From Boswellia sacra (lineage: Eukaryota > Streptophyta > Magnoliopsida > Sapindales > Burseraceae), in assembly GCA_013180625.2 (NCBI GenBank), contig SNVD02007657.1, positions 186,001 to 250,000 of the forward strand: 64,000 bases of DNA, given 5' to 3'. The notes beneath the pieces were generated by a model. That model made no database searches and was not told where the DNA came from. It was given only the letters and a program-made list of their open reading frames with translations. Both the position numbers and the translations under genes were made by a program. Shown here piece by piece: positions 1-11,505 of the stretch. Within the stretch, counting starts at the first letter, position 1. Each line of letters opens with the position of its first letter.

Positions 1-159
1 CCAATTCCCAGGTTTGGAGTCCAAGGGAAAAGAGGATTTTCAAGCATATCAACTAACCACTGAATCTCTGGCGAGGGCATGAATATTTCTGGAGTTCTGT
101 TAGGTATGATTGCATCGATACACTGTTTCTCTTTCATTCATACACTCAAGTGATTTGTC

Positions 160-590
160 ATGTTGATTGTTGATAAACCCCCAATCAAGTTCACCTATGC
201 TAGACGCCACCAGAAGAATTAGTGAGGGGCAGAGATGGAATTCAACAAAGTTTTCAGGGGGGAAAGTCTGTTTTCATAATTCTGTTAATTTCTGTAGGGC
301 TGTGTTGTTTTGAGTGCTAAGGGAGTTAGTTAGGTTGTTGCCTTGGGATAGGAGAAGTTAGTTAACGGAATATAAAGTAAGTAGGGGGGAGTGAGAGGGG
401 AGGGGGGTTTTTGCGAAGAATTCTGTTTAGGGGAGAGCTGGCAGGACTCTCGAAAATCCTGCCAAACACTCATAATTCCAGAAGTTCATTTTCCAATTTT
501 CTGTCTATACTCTTGAATTCCACTTAACTCTAAAAAAATTCTAGTTCAATCTACTGTGAAGTGTGTGAAGGTGAAGACAGGATATAACAA
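160..590 (+). mobile_element. Possible solo LTR of a retrotransposon
   Basis: The stretch begins ATGTTGATT and ends ATAACAA. It is flanked on both sides by the 5-bp direct repeat TTGTC (155-159 and 591-595), as expected for an LTR insertion. A TATA-like ATATAAAG lies near 370, followed by a C/T-rich leader-like segment, which resembles U3-R-U5 layout. The size, about 430 bp, suits a Copia LTR. Against this, the canonical TG..CA ends sit one base inside the direct repeats, and I saw no primer-binding site, polypurine tract or internal coding sequence. The direct repeat could be chance. Bases 1-159 hold no recognisable gene. Confidence 0.3.
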
Positions 591-1097
591 TTGTCTTGTT
601 TATTTCGCTAGGATAATAGGTGGCAGAACTTATGACCAGGTAGTTATAGGTGTAGTTGCTAAGTGAGATACAGAAGTTCATTAAGCAATATTATCATAGT
701 GAAAGATGCAGTTTAAGGATGATTTTTTGGTTAACTAAGCTAAATAATGAAGCAGAAAGGAGGTGACGGGAGATGTGACAGTTCCCCAGCTTCCTTCAAA
801 CAAATTAAACTTCTTGCATCTGAAACCTTCACAGCACATACGAAAATCTTGGAAAAATTAATGTCAGGACCACTTGGAAATTGTAACTTACAGTTAAAAG
901 TATTCTGAAATTAATGATAAAAATCTGAATGTAACAGCTAGCAGCATTGATGTTAAACTGATGGATGAATTAAACATGCAACTAAGAACAGAATAAACAA
1001 CGTGTTGGGTACATTAATTGCATGCTAGCTAATTATCTTTAAATAGACACTTCATCTTAACTGACATCATGAAATATTGTAAGGATCAAAGTGAGGG

Positions 1098-1307
1098 ATG
1101 GAAAGCAGAAAAATGAAAAGAGTGCTAGTTTGTTGGATCATTGTTGTTTTAGTTGGTGCATATGAGGTAAGTAAGGCAGAAGCAGACTTCCAGAAATGCT
1201 ACGATGACTGTACTAGAGTTCTCGACTTCCTGAGCAGTGCAGAGTGCGTCATTTCCTGTTACGGTGCATGCGTCGCGGACTTCTTCAAGTGTGATCTTAA
1301 TAGTTAG
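1098..1307 (+). CDS. Small secreted cysteine-rich peptide
   Basis: This single-exon ORF encodes 69 residues. Residues 6-27 form a hydrophobic signal peptide (lysines and arginine, then VLVCWIIVVLVGAYEV), with likely cleavage near KAEA/DF. The mature part is about 40 residues with six cysteines spaced CX3C-X11-CX3C-X3-C-X6-C. The first two CX3C pairs resemble the alpha-hairpinin scaffold, while the whole is closer to plant thionin-like peptides. I cannot assign it firmly to either family. The Met at 1098 was chosen because it precedes the signal peptide; a second Met five codons later would also work. A TATA-like TTTAAATA lies near 1036. Role unknown; export to the apoplast, with defence or signalling functions, is typical of such peptides. 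Confidence 0.55.
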   Translation: MESRKMKRVLVCWIIVVLVGAYEVSKAEADFQKCYDDCTRVLDFLSSAECVISCYGACVADFFKCDLNS

Positions 1308-3212
1308 TATTTTTTTTTTTTCACTCTCGTTTTATGCTTCTATCCTATGGCATGCTACGTTTTTATTTATTTATTAAAAGAGATGTTTTTTTTAATCAAT
1401 TTCAGCAAATATGATGAGCAGCTCCTTACAAATTTTGAAAACCAATTTGAATTTCTTGTATGTTAAAGAAAAAGAAATTTTGATTTGCTCTAATTATCAT
1501 AGTTTGCAGCGGTTTAAGAACTTGTTTATATTTGATGACTATAATTTTTTTTTAATTTCTCTTTTTTTTTGTGTTATCTTCTTTTACAAATGAGTTTCAA
1601 CAAAGATCATAAGATGTTCTAATGAATCTTAAATTCACATATTTTTATTTCAATTAGAGAATAGAGAAATTTATTGAAATACACATTGTACATTTTTGTG
1701 AGAATGGGGATGATAACATTGCAAACTTAGAATACGTACAACTTCAAAAAATAGTATTTCAATTGTTTGGAATTTGTTTGTAGATTGATGTTATTAATAA
1801 AATTTTGTGTTTTGGTAAAACAGGTTATTACCCTAATTATGAAAGGAGGAGAGAAGACATATGTAGACAGCTTGGCAGATGCTAACGGAACTCTTGAAAC
1901 AGCTCCCAATCAAGACGTGACTTTTATGATATTATTAAGAGGAATCATTTGATGATTGCTTCTTAATCAACTTCTAACTTTAACTTTAAATGTATCCATC
2001 AAGATTAATTAACTTGATGATTTAATAAATTTATACATTATATATAATAAATATGTTTGAGTATGTATGGTTAGCGGTAAGATAATTAGTCTCCATCATG
2101 GTTTGTTTCTATGTATTTGTTTTTACATTTGTTTTTTTGATAAATTATAAAAATAAGAAACAACTTTTAAAACTTAACACCTTAACTAAGTTTAATATTA
2201 AGTATCAAATTTACTTTCAATTCTTTAGATGTTGACGTAGACTTGACAATTTAGCATACTATTTGACATGCATTGAACGTCACTTGGTAACTTAACAAGC
2301 TGTTCTACGATCGTTAGTATTGTTAGACAAATGTCCAATATTATCAAGCAAACTAGCTTGAAATCCTGTTCGATAACTCAACGATTATTGGGATTAAAAA
2401 ATTTTGGGTTTGGGGTTTTTTTTTTTTTTTAAAATAGGCCTTATGATTTATTTATTTTCTAAGTATTTTTTATTAAAAAAAACTAGTATATACTAAGAAA
2501 GAAAAATCATGGTTCATTATTAGATGTGTTCATGGGTTTCCATATAGTTCATGGTTGGTCCACATTATACAACTTACAACATAACTACATCACATGTCCA
2601 TTAAATAATATTAACTTGTATGAGTCACAAATCGCATGTTGATGAACTCCGTTTGGTTATGTATATTATATTTTTATTTGCAATTAAATTTAAGAATATG
2701 TTTTTGTTTTCATGGTTTTTGTATTGCATATTTTTTAATACATTTTATATTCAATATCAATCAATTACATATATATGCTTTTCAAAATTTAATATACTTT
2801 TTGAGACGTCAAATTTGGATGGAATAACAACATTTTGATCTTATCATTGCAACGAAAATTGATAATTTTTTATATAATCAAATGAGAAACTTTTTAACCA
2901 GTGCATTATTTATAAACTATAACTGAAATACTAACGCTATTGCTAGATGAGATGTGGCATTGCATTGACCCAGGAGCCTATGAGTTGGACCATAAAGAAA
3001 CTTGCAACAAAAGATAGAAGGCAAACACTGAGTTAGGTTTTTACAACCAAATTCCCATCATATATATGATATGAGCCTCTGTAACTAGTCTCTGCTGTGG
3101 CTCTTACATTAATTAATTTTAAGTCTCAAGCTTGAACTACATATATTCACAATTACAGATGATAAGATAAACTTGGTTGGGATTTGATAGTTGGAAGGTG
3201 GCCTGTTGAGGC
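1308..3212. other. Intergenic, AT-rich, no recognised gene
   Basis: The sequence contains T-runs, A-runs and short chance ORFs. At 1825-1950 a short open stretch follows an AG acceptor-like site and continues in frame for about 40 codons, but it has no recognisable family and no partner exon. I treat it as non-coding. The last few hundred bases before 3213 are the 3' flank of the WRKY gene. Confidence 0.5.
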
Positions 3213-4681
3213 TCATGTATGGGCAGATTGAGATGGCTGTATAAGCCTGGAGTGATTATGCTCACCTTCATAAGTGACAATTAGCATTGAAGGCTCTTCT
3301 GGGCATCTCTCAACATGCTTCCTTGCTGGGCATCCTCTCATGCTACTACATTTATAGTATCCCCTGCATTTCAAAACCCTTCTTATGTCACCTTAACATG
3401 GTCAAAGATTCAGATTTACAAGTGCCAGAAGAATAAAAGATCTAAGCTTGCCAATGGAGTCATTGGATAGCCATGTAAATTGCAAGGAATCAAAAAATGA
3501 GCTTGTACAAGTTCAACCTGCCATGTAACAAATGGTTTGTTTTAATAATTAAAAGAATGAATGCATATTAGATATATGATTTACAAGAATTACCCTACTT
3601 GTATTGGGATTAAGGTGTTGGTTATAGGTAATTGAATCTTAATTGGGAGAAATAGACAAGAAGATAAAGAGAAAATCACAGGTGAGGTGATGTACCTAGG
3701 ATGGGGAGAACCCTTAATTGGTTTCTGCCCATATTTCCTCCAAGAATACTCATCAGGGGGAATATCTGCAACCTTGTTGCTGATGGCAGGCACCTTGATA
3801 GATGTCTTTATCCTGTGTTTCCTACAAATAAATCAAAAAACAAGCTAATAAAACAAAAAATACCTAACTTAGGGAGAAATTAAATAAAGACAAGAATCTA
3901 AGTCTAATTCTAACCTCCTCCTTGATGAGCAATGGCATTTACCAGTACTAGCACATTTCATACTCCCATCTTCTCCCCTACCAGAACACCTCCTCCTGCA
4001 GTGTTGAGAGATCTGACTGGAATGCTGTGGCACTCCAATCAAATGGAATGAGTTCCCATCAAAGTTTGTCACACTACCATCCAAGCTCAAGGATGATATT
4101 AGTGACTTGGTGGAGGATACGGTTGGTGTGCAACTTGAACCACCAAACTTCAGGTTTATGCCACTGCTACTCCTTCCAGTGTTCATCATATCAGCCTGAT
4201 ACTTGTGTTGCTGCTGCTGAAACCTCAGCCTCTGTTGCTGGTGCTGCAGGAACTGCAAGTGGTGGGACGGTATTGCTTGGAGAGGGAACTTAGCAGATGA
4301 GTTATTAATATCCAGAGATGGGTTTTCATTGAGCAAGTTCTTAGCTTTTGAATCCTGGGGTGTAATTGGGGTTTGGAAGAAGCTCGTATCAGCTGGGATT
4401 ATTTGGAGAGGCTTTGGTGAGAGGATAGGTGTATGATTGGGGCTATCCAAGAAGATTTTTTCAGGCAAAGATGATTTAAGATTCTTCCTCAGCTTCCTCA
4501 CTCTTCCATGACCAAAACCATTACTTAGAAGTGATACAACTCTCTTGAATCTAAACACAGCCTCACCAGTTTCCACAGCCAAGTTCTTGTACTCAACTTC
4601 ATCTTTATGTTGAGACAACAAACTCAGAACTTTGTAGCAGCTCTCCACAGCTGCCTTGTTTGCTGCTTCTACACCCTCCAT
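3213..4681 (-). CDS. WRKY transcription factor, group IId
   Basis: Three exons (4681-3915, 3821-3696, 3363-3213; GT..AG introns; phase 2 at both junctions) give 347 residues. The N-terminus starts [15 protein letters not shown]. It carries the calmodulin-binding C-motif ([13 protein letters not shown], about residues 46-58) and a diverged HARF region ([11 protein letters not shown]). A Gln-rich and Ser-rich middle is followed by a basic, Cys/His-rich nuclear-localisation region. The WRKY domain has WRKYGQK at 283-289 and a CX5C-X23-HXH zinc ligand set; the intron in the PR position after SPHPR is the usual WRKY intron. Group IId members bind W-boxes and act in nuclear defence and stress transcription. 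The N-terminus is most like the WRKY21/39/74 branch. ATG 4681 was preferred over an in-frame Met 18 bases upstream because family members begin ME(E/G)VE. A TATA-like run lies near 4966, and TTGAC-type motifs near 4776 would allow autoregulation. Confidence 0.93.
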
Positions 4682-6579
4682 GCTTACGACTACAAACACA
4701 AAGATAATACAAGCTAAAGCCTAATTGGAGAGACCTTCAAAACCCCATGTGAAAAATATTAAAAAGACTGTCACTTTGACACTCCGAAACATCTCCATTA
4801 AACAAAGTAAGGCAAACCCATTTGCATAGTACCAAAAACTGAGATGGGATTTCAAACAAAAGCTGAATGTGTATGATTTGATGTATTGAAAGCATAAAAA
4901 GTAAAGTGACCAAAAAGAGCAGCTGGAGGTGAAGGTGATGAAAATATTTATCTATGTATATATAAGCAATAATATGAATTGAGCAAATAAAGTGAAGAAG
5001 ACAAAATTCAAAGAAAAGTTCTATATTTAGTTAAGTTAGAGGTAGAGGAAATGAAGAAGTGAAGGGAATCCTAAAATCATCTTCTTCCATTCCATTCCAC
5101 AGTGTGAATGGAAAGTTGTGAAAGAGAAGACTCTGATCACTTTATGGAACTCGTTAAAAATGACACCAAAGAAAACAAATTCTCTCTTTTTATTAATCTT
5201 TATTTTTTTTCAATTTTGTAGAAACAAATTAATTAAATAAGAAAAAAAATGAAAAAGATAAAGAGTGCTCTGTCCAATGCATTGATACTAAAACACAAAG
5301 AAACTCAAGTCTCCGCTAAAGATCCTCATGTGGGTCTCACCATAAACTCTTAAAGTCTTTTTCTTTTTATTTCTTTTTATTTTATTGTAAAATTAGGCTG
5401 CTTTTTCTATAATGATTATGAGATATTACGAGAATGGAGGAAAAATCAAAATAAATATTTTTTTTTGTTGTCCTATCAAAACACGTGTATTTATATTAAA
5501 AAATTATTTGATATTCTATTCAATGATTAAATATTTATTTTAAAAATAATTTATTAATTAAAGATTGTATTAATTTGTGTTATTACGACAAATGTTAAGT
5601 TCCTAAAAATTAATCAGATTCATTTGAAACTTGTACATTCAATTATTTTCATATAACTTTTTAGAGAATTTATGATTTTTAATGAAATATACACAATCTT
5701 TAAAAGAATTTTGATAATTTTTGAAGACTTAATATGTGTCATAAAAACACACTTTAAGACTATTTATTAATAAAAATATTAAATATAAAGTCAAAATAAT
5801 TTTTCAAATAAATTTGAAGTTTGTGAGGGCCATTAGATTACACAATCTTAAAAGTATAGGTGTGTTGGACATATTTAAAATTTTGAAGTTTTGCAATTGG
5901 GTGAAGGGCTTTTAACTTAAAAACTTGATAAATTTTATTTTGATAAAATAAAATGTGAAGTTAATATTGCTAAATTAATAATTTTACAAAATATTTAATT
6001 ATTTAAATAGATTAAACATTATCAAATAAATAAATAAAAATAGAATTGCATTAATTTATTTACTTTTCTCGCTGGAAGAGAAGGTCCCGCCAAAGCAGTT
6101 GCAGGGCCTACACGTCCACTCTGGACATCTCGAATTAACCGTTGGAAGCAAAGAACGGCATAGATGCAGACACGTGGAGGCCATGGAGAGTATTACACTA
6201 TAAGATGAGGAAAGTTTTGGTGTTTGTCGTTGTAGGCTGTGATCATGGGACCCATAAAAACATTTTTAAGACCTATCACCATTTTTCTTTTTTTGTCCTT
6301 CATAACTCCTCCTATTTGTAATCAAATACCTTGATGTTCATATAATATACCTTTTATTAGTTTTTATAATAAAAGAAAAAAAAACTTTAATTTACAACGA
6401 GATTAAGCCAAGGTTTGTCAAGTCAAATCTTGCACTTGAATTTGTGGAAAATATTTAAATCTAGAATTATTCCAAACCCCTTGTATGAGTTTTAACTCTT
6501 ATCTTAAACTTGTCCTATTAGGGTGTGGTACCTCGGATCCGTGGATTTATAAATTCAATTTTCATTCCTCCCACATTTA
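4682..6579. other. WRKY 5' flank and AT-rich intergenic DNA
   Basis: The proximal 400 bases hold the presumed WRKY leader and promoter, with TATATATA near 4966 read on the minus strand. A less AT-rich island at 6060-6230 includes CACGTG in GACACGTGGAGG near 6171, a G-box/ABRE core. I see no ORF there that belongs to a known family. The rest is AT-rich with no recognised feature. Confidence 0.45.
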
Positions 6580-6587
6580 ATTTAAAT

Positions 6588-7425
6588 TAGGGATGTGCAT
6601 AGTACCCACCCACCCGTCCGAACCCGACATACCCGTCATGGTATGGTGGAGGTATGATAGGGTATAAAAAAATATAGGGTGTGGTATGGTAAAGATTTTA
6701 AAAACCCCTCATGGTATGGTATGGTAGCGGATATTTTTGCAAAAATCCGAAAATACCATACCATACTTCTTTTAAAAAAATAAAAATTATGCCACGTATC
6801 AATTTATAATTGGTTATGTATAATTTATATGTGTGAGTGTTATATACACTAATAAAGTATATAATGAAAAGTGTAACCCTAAATCCCTCACTCTCTATCA
6901 TTTTTCTATCATTTAATTTTACTTGAATTTTGAAGTAGTGGATAATGTAATTGCTTGAGTATTCGTGTTGTTATAGAATATGTAGTTACATGATATTTTT
7001 GTATTGTTATAGATACGATGTTACTTGATTATTTGTGTTGTTATAAAATATATAGTTACTTGATTATTTGTATTGTTAAGGATATGTAATTGCTTGATTT
7101 TTTTATTTAATACAAACTTTATGAATCATAATATTAAATAATGTCAAAATAAAAACTCAAAGTGTCAAAATCTTGAAAAAAAATTATAAATAAACTTTAA
7201 AATAATTAAAAATACATGGCAAAATATTATTCAAATTTTGATCAATTTGGTCAACTACCCAAAAATATCATACCATAATGGCCTTTACCCTACCATAGGG
7301 GGATGTGGTATAGTATTGTATTTAAGAATGGTATGGTATAGTATACAAATCTAAAATCTGACCTATGTAGGGTATGGTAATAGTATAGCGATACCACACC
7401 ATACTACACCATATGCACACCCCTA
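6588..7425. mobile_element. Non-autonomous hAT-like DNA transposon
   Basis: The element is 838 bp. Its ends are inverted: left TAGGGATGTGCAT, right the reverse complement of TAGGGGTGTGCAT, with one mismatch. It is flanked by 8-bp direct repeats ATTTAAAT (6580-6587) and ATTTAAAC (7426-7433), matching 7 of 8. An 8-bp duplication and a TAGGGRTG-type end are hAT hallmarks. Both subterminal regions are packed with short GGTATGGTAT-type motifs (reverse complement on the right), as expected for transposase-binding arrays. No transposase ORF is present, so mobility would have needed a partner element. Confidence 0.75.
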
Positions 7426-7564
7426 ATTTAAACCTTTGAATATTTTGGAGGTTCATATTTAGAAATTTATCTATCTTTCTCATCCTATATATAAGTAATT
7501 AATATATAATTTATTTCAAGGCTTCAACATATAAATTAAAAATATTTATTCTCTTTCTCTTATT

Positions 7565-7565
<1 letters not shown>

Positions 7566-7597
<32 letters not shown>
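7566..7597. repeat. (GA)n microsatellite
   Basis: About 16 uninterrupted GA units lie between two transposon insertions. Confidence 0.9.
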
Positions 7598-7601
<4 letters not shown>

Positions 7602-7831
7602 GCTTAAGGAATATAATGTTGTGACAATATATATCACAATTACCTTTTGTTTTATAAAATATATTTACATAATATTTGTATTTTATTTATGATACACCAA
7701 GATTTTGGAATCTGCATATAGAAAAAAAATTATCTATCTTATATATCATTATTATTTTTTTAATTTGTAATTCGAGAAGGAAGGAATAGCAAGGTCGTTT
7801 TGAATACTTTCCTATAAAATACTACCAAGTG

Positions 7832-8206
7832 TAAGGATGGTAAAATTTTTTGTGGGGATGTGGGCTCTTGGGGGCCCTCTCCCAAATGGGGAGCGGATGG
7901 GGAAGAGATTTGGGGGATCGGGGAGGGCATGGGGCCAAAACTTCATACTCACAATTTTTTCGGAGCGGGTATGGAGATTTTAGCCCCTAACCCGAAATCC
8001 TGTGCTCAGCCTGAAATATTTAAAAATATTTTTTAAAATATATTTTATTGTAAAGTTTAATATGCTTATTAAGATAAAATAAAAAAATCTTTTATTTTCA
8101 TCTTAAATTATCTAATCTAATATCTTAATTTGAAGTTGAAAACTAATTAAAATCTATAGAAAAACCTCAAACACTACAATTTGAAATTGAAGACTATATG
8201 TTTAGA

Positions 8207-8243
<37 letters not shown>

Positions 8244-8820
8244 AACCATTCAATTTTTTTTCTCAATTTGTTAAAAACAAATCTTAAAGTTAGAAAATAA
8301 TTATTAGAGATTTTTTATATTTAAATTATTCTTGACCTATGATATATATAAATACATAAACTATGATTAAGTTAGTGACAAATTAATAACTTTGTAACTA
8401 ATTTTACAATATAAAGAATATGATTAGATTGGTAAAAAAATTATCATAATTTAACTTTCTAGTTAATTAACCTTACAATATAAAGAATATGATATATTAA
8501 TATCATAATATAAGGTTTGATCTTATTATATGTTTGTAATGATATTTTAGTTGCTAAATCATGTATTAGAGTTGAAGATTTTAATTTTTTCTTCTTTCTC
8601 ATCAATACTATTTATATTTCAATTGTATTTCTTATTTGAATACTTTACTTTTGAATTATTGTATCAATAATAAAAATTTTTTTGAGTTGGGTATGGGGTG
8701 GGAATGAAGATCTTTTTTAAATTCGGGGATCCCCATACCCATACCCGAATTATAATAATGGAGATTGAGGTGGAGATGGGGATTTTATCCCTAATCTAGG
8801 GATGGCCATCCCCATCCTTA
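7832..8820. mobile_element. Non-autonomous hAT-like DNA transposon, second family
   Basis: The element is 989 bp. Its ends are TAAGGATGG and CCATCCTTA, a perfect 9-bp inverted match, and it is flanked by a perfect 8-bp direct repeat ACCAAGTG (7824-7831 and 8821-8828). Both ends carry G-rich GGGGATGGGG-type subterminal motifs. The interior is AT-rich with a (CT)n tract near 8208-8240 and no coding capacity. The intact target duplication suggests a fairly recent insertion. It differs in ends and interior from the element at 6588-7425. Confidence 0.85.
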
Positions 8821-8854
8821 ACCAAGTGTCGATACAAGAAGCACTCAAGTATAG

Positions 8855-9935
8855 AGTAATTGACATTATCTCCTGAGTAGTTTGGGTGAAGTGACACTCT
8901 CCCCTTGATATTCGACAAAGTAACATAAAGTTTCCTAATTTTCAAATTTCGTTAGTCAATCTGTTAGCCATAAGGGCATATTTGTCTCTTGGTAGGACTC
9001 AAACCTTGGTTATGTATGAGAAGAGAGTATGTTGAAACCACCAAGTTAAACCTTTAACAATATGAAATTTTGAATTAATAAATTAAATATCATTAAACAC
9101 CACAACAACATGTTATATTTAAAAAAATAATAAACAATAGTAATTAAAAATTATACTACCATTTTCAAAAGAAAATTATTTAACATTACCTTTAAAAATA
9201 AAAAATCTAAAGAAAATGGCACTTTAAATTTTTTTGAAATTTTATTTTAATTTATACTACAATTTTCAAAGAAAAATTATTTAGCATAACATTTAAAAAT
9301 AAAAAAATCCACAAAAGAAAATTGCAGTAAATGATTTTTTTAATTTTATTTTTAATTTGAAATAAGTACCATAAACTACCATTTTCTCCTTTAACTTTTT
9401 AATTTGAAAATCAAGTAGTTTAAGGAGAAATTGGTAGTTTAAACTTTTCAAATAAAAAAAATAAAAAACTATTTAAACTTTTATTTTCTTTTGTGAAATT
9501 TTTATTTTCAAAGATTATGTAAAATAATTTTCCTTTTAAAATGATAATACAATTTTTAATTACTATTTTTTATTATTTCTTAAATCTTACATTTGTTATT
9601 GCAGTTTTATTAATATGTTAACTCAAAACTCTTTAATGTTAAAGGTTTGACTTGGTGGTTTAATCACTTCCTCTCTTTTACGATTAATGCATTGACTAAC
9701 GAAATTTAAAAAAATGGGATTCTTTATGTTATTTTACTGAAAATTAGGCGGAGAGTGTTATTTCGATCAAATTATAGGGTGGCATGTTAAGTACTCCTCA
9801 TATATAAAGTGGATTCTTTATATTATTTCACCGAAAATTAGGAGGAGAGTGTTATTTCGATCAAACTATAGGGTGACAATGTTAATTACTCATCACATAT
9901 AAATTCGAAACTACAGGATAACAATGTTAATTACT
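8855..9935. mobile_element. Fold-back / long-TIR element with duplicated right end
   Basis: The two halves (about 8855-9370 and 9410-9935) are imperfect inverted copies of each other. Paired landmarks include AGTAATTGACATT/AATGTTAATTACT at the tips, ACACTCTCC/GGAGAGTGT, TTCGTTAGTCAAT/ATTGACTAACGAA, and TAAACTACCATTTT/AATTGGTAGTTTA beside the short centre. The right arm carries the outermost 95 bp twice in tandem (9715-9809 and 9810-9905) plus a third 28-bp piece (9908-9935). Long inverted arms suggest a Mutator-like fold-back MITE, but I found no clean 9-bp target duplication, so the superfamily is uncertain. No protein is encoded. Confidence 0.7.
9715..9935. repeat. 95-bp tandem repeat, 2.3 copies
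   Basis: Unit 1 (9715-9809) and unit 2 (9810 to about 9905) are highly similar; both contain GGAGAGTGTTATTTCGATCA. A truncated third copy covers 9908-9935. The array sits in the right arm of the fold-back element, and the left arm has only one copy. Confidence 0.85.
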
Positions 9936-10267
9936 ATAAAATGCTTTTTTAATTATAGCAAGCATTTGGAAATACAACTGGAAAGTAGTGCGGGGAATTA
10001 AGTAATTTTATTGGGTGGAATTCCTTGCAAAAGTAGTCTTCCAAATGGAGCATTTGATTTTGATATGACATGAGACATATATGTTCTTTTCTTAAAGGAT
10101 TCCAAATGCTTCTCTTAACTCAACCAAAAGTGTTTTGGTTGTTTAAAATTCTTAATTTTGAAGTATGAAAAACACTTTAGTAATGTCCACCCTCATAATC
10201 CTGGCTCATGTAAATGAGCTAATGGATTCCACTTAAATATCTCATAAAAGTATTGAAATTTGTGAAT

Positions 10268-10471
10268 CTTATTAGACACTTGTTAAGCATCACTTTGATA
10301 GACATTTAGAATTATTAAACTAACTCAAAAGTTCTATACTTTGATTAATAAGTATCTAATAGCTAGCTTTTAATATATATCTAGATACCTTATTACACAC
10401 TTGTTTAGCATCGCGGGCGTTGATAAACATTTAGAATTAACAAACTAGCTCAAAAGTTCTATACTTGATTA
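10268..10471. repeat. Imperfect 80-bp direct duplication
   Basis: Copies at 10268-10347 and 10389-10471 share CTTATTA.ACACTTGTT and CTCAAAAGTTCTATACTT, separated by 41 bp. Confidence 0.75.
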
Positions 10472-11456
10472 CATAATAAAATAGTATTATAGTTTTATCA
10501 TTTTTAAGAATATGGTCACAAAATTGTTTATTCTTTATGTTTTCCAAGAATCTCTAATATAATTGGAACATTATAAATGTAATAAAGAAGAAAATGAAAG
10601 TCTTTGAAGATTAATTATAGGCAATGTGGTCCAGCAGGATCAAAGATGTTGGATTTTTCTCAAAAATGTGATTTCAGGACACAGGAGAAGGAGAAGCCAA
10701 AATTGACAAAATACAAGCCTGGAGCTACAAACGCATAACAGGCCACGTTTTTTAGAGTGAGACAAACATGATTCTCCATGCCCAACCTTTTATGGGGTTG
10801 GATCAGGGAGCTTTCGCTACTTTTGGCAACGTTTGCTATATTATTTTATATACCAAATAATTATTCAATTATCTCATTTCAATTAAGTATTAATTATTTG
10901 ATGAAATTATTGGATTGCTTTCACATTATATTGGGTCAAAATCTCATTTACCCAGTTTTTATTTTAAAAATCTCGCAAGCCTCTTAACTATTAATTAATT
11001 TTGTTAAAACTACAAACTAATATAATATTTTTTTAATGGCTATGATTGAGTACATTAAAATATATTGCAACTAAAAGGGTTTCTACTTTATTATTATTAT
11101 TTTTTTTTGTTGGTTGATTTAGTATGTATTTTATAGTGTTTATAAGATAGCTAGCATGCATTATCCAGATTAGATAGAAGCAGCAAATAAGCATTGAAGT
11201 CATTGGTGGAGCAAAAGCATGTATAGTGGTGCTTGTCCTTAAGCATTTGTTAAATGAACTTAATAGAAATAAAGTGTATCCAAATCTATCCTTAACATCA
11301 TGGCCAAGAGAGGAAGATCATGTCTCTTAAACAAACAAAAACAAACTAGTCTTCTTCCTATCTACATCGATTGCACCATTTATTGTAATTTATAATTACA
11401 CATAAAAATATATAATATTAATGCTTATTGACCATTTACACATACAAAAAAAAAAA

Positions 11457-11465
11457 ATATATATA

Positions 11466-11501
<36 letters not shown>

Positions 11502-11505
11502 TAAA
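11457..11505. repeat. (TA)n(TGTA)n compound microsatellite
   Basis: An A-run leads into about 9 TA units and then about 7 TGTA units. Confidence 0.9.

Noticed and set aside
1825..1952. Possible second exon of the small Cys-rich peptide gene
   Set aside because: The peptide ORF already ends with a stop and no cysteines or family features continue here.
9715..9935. CRISPR-like regular repeats
   Set aside because: Adjacent 95-bp units without spacers, in plant nuclear DNA; this is a tandem duplication of a transposon end.
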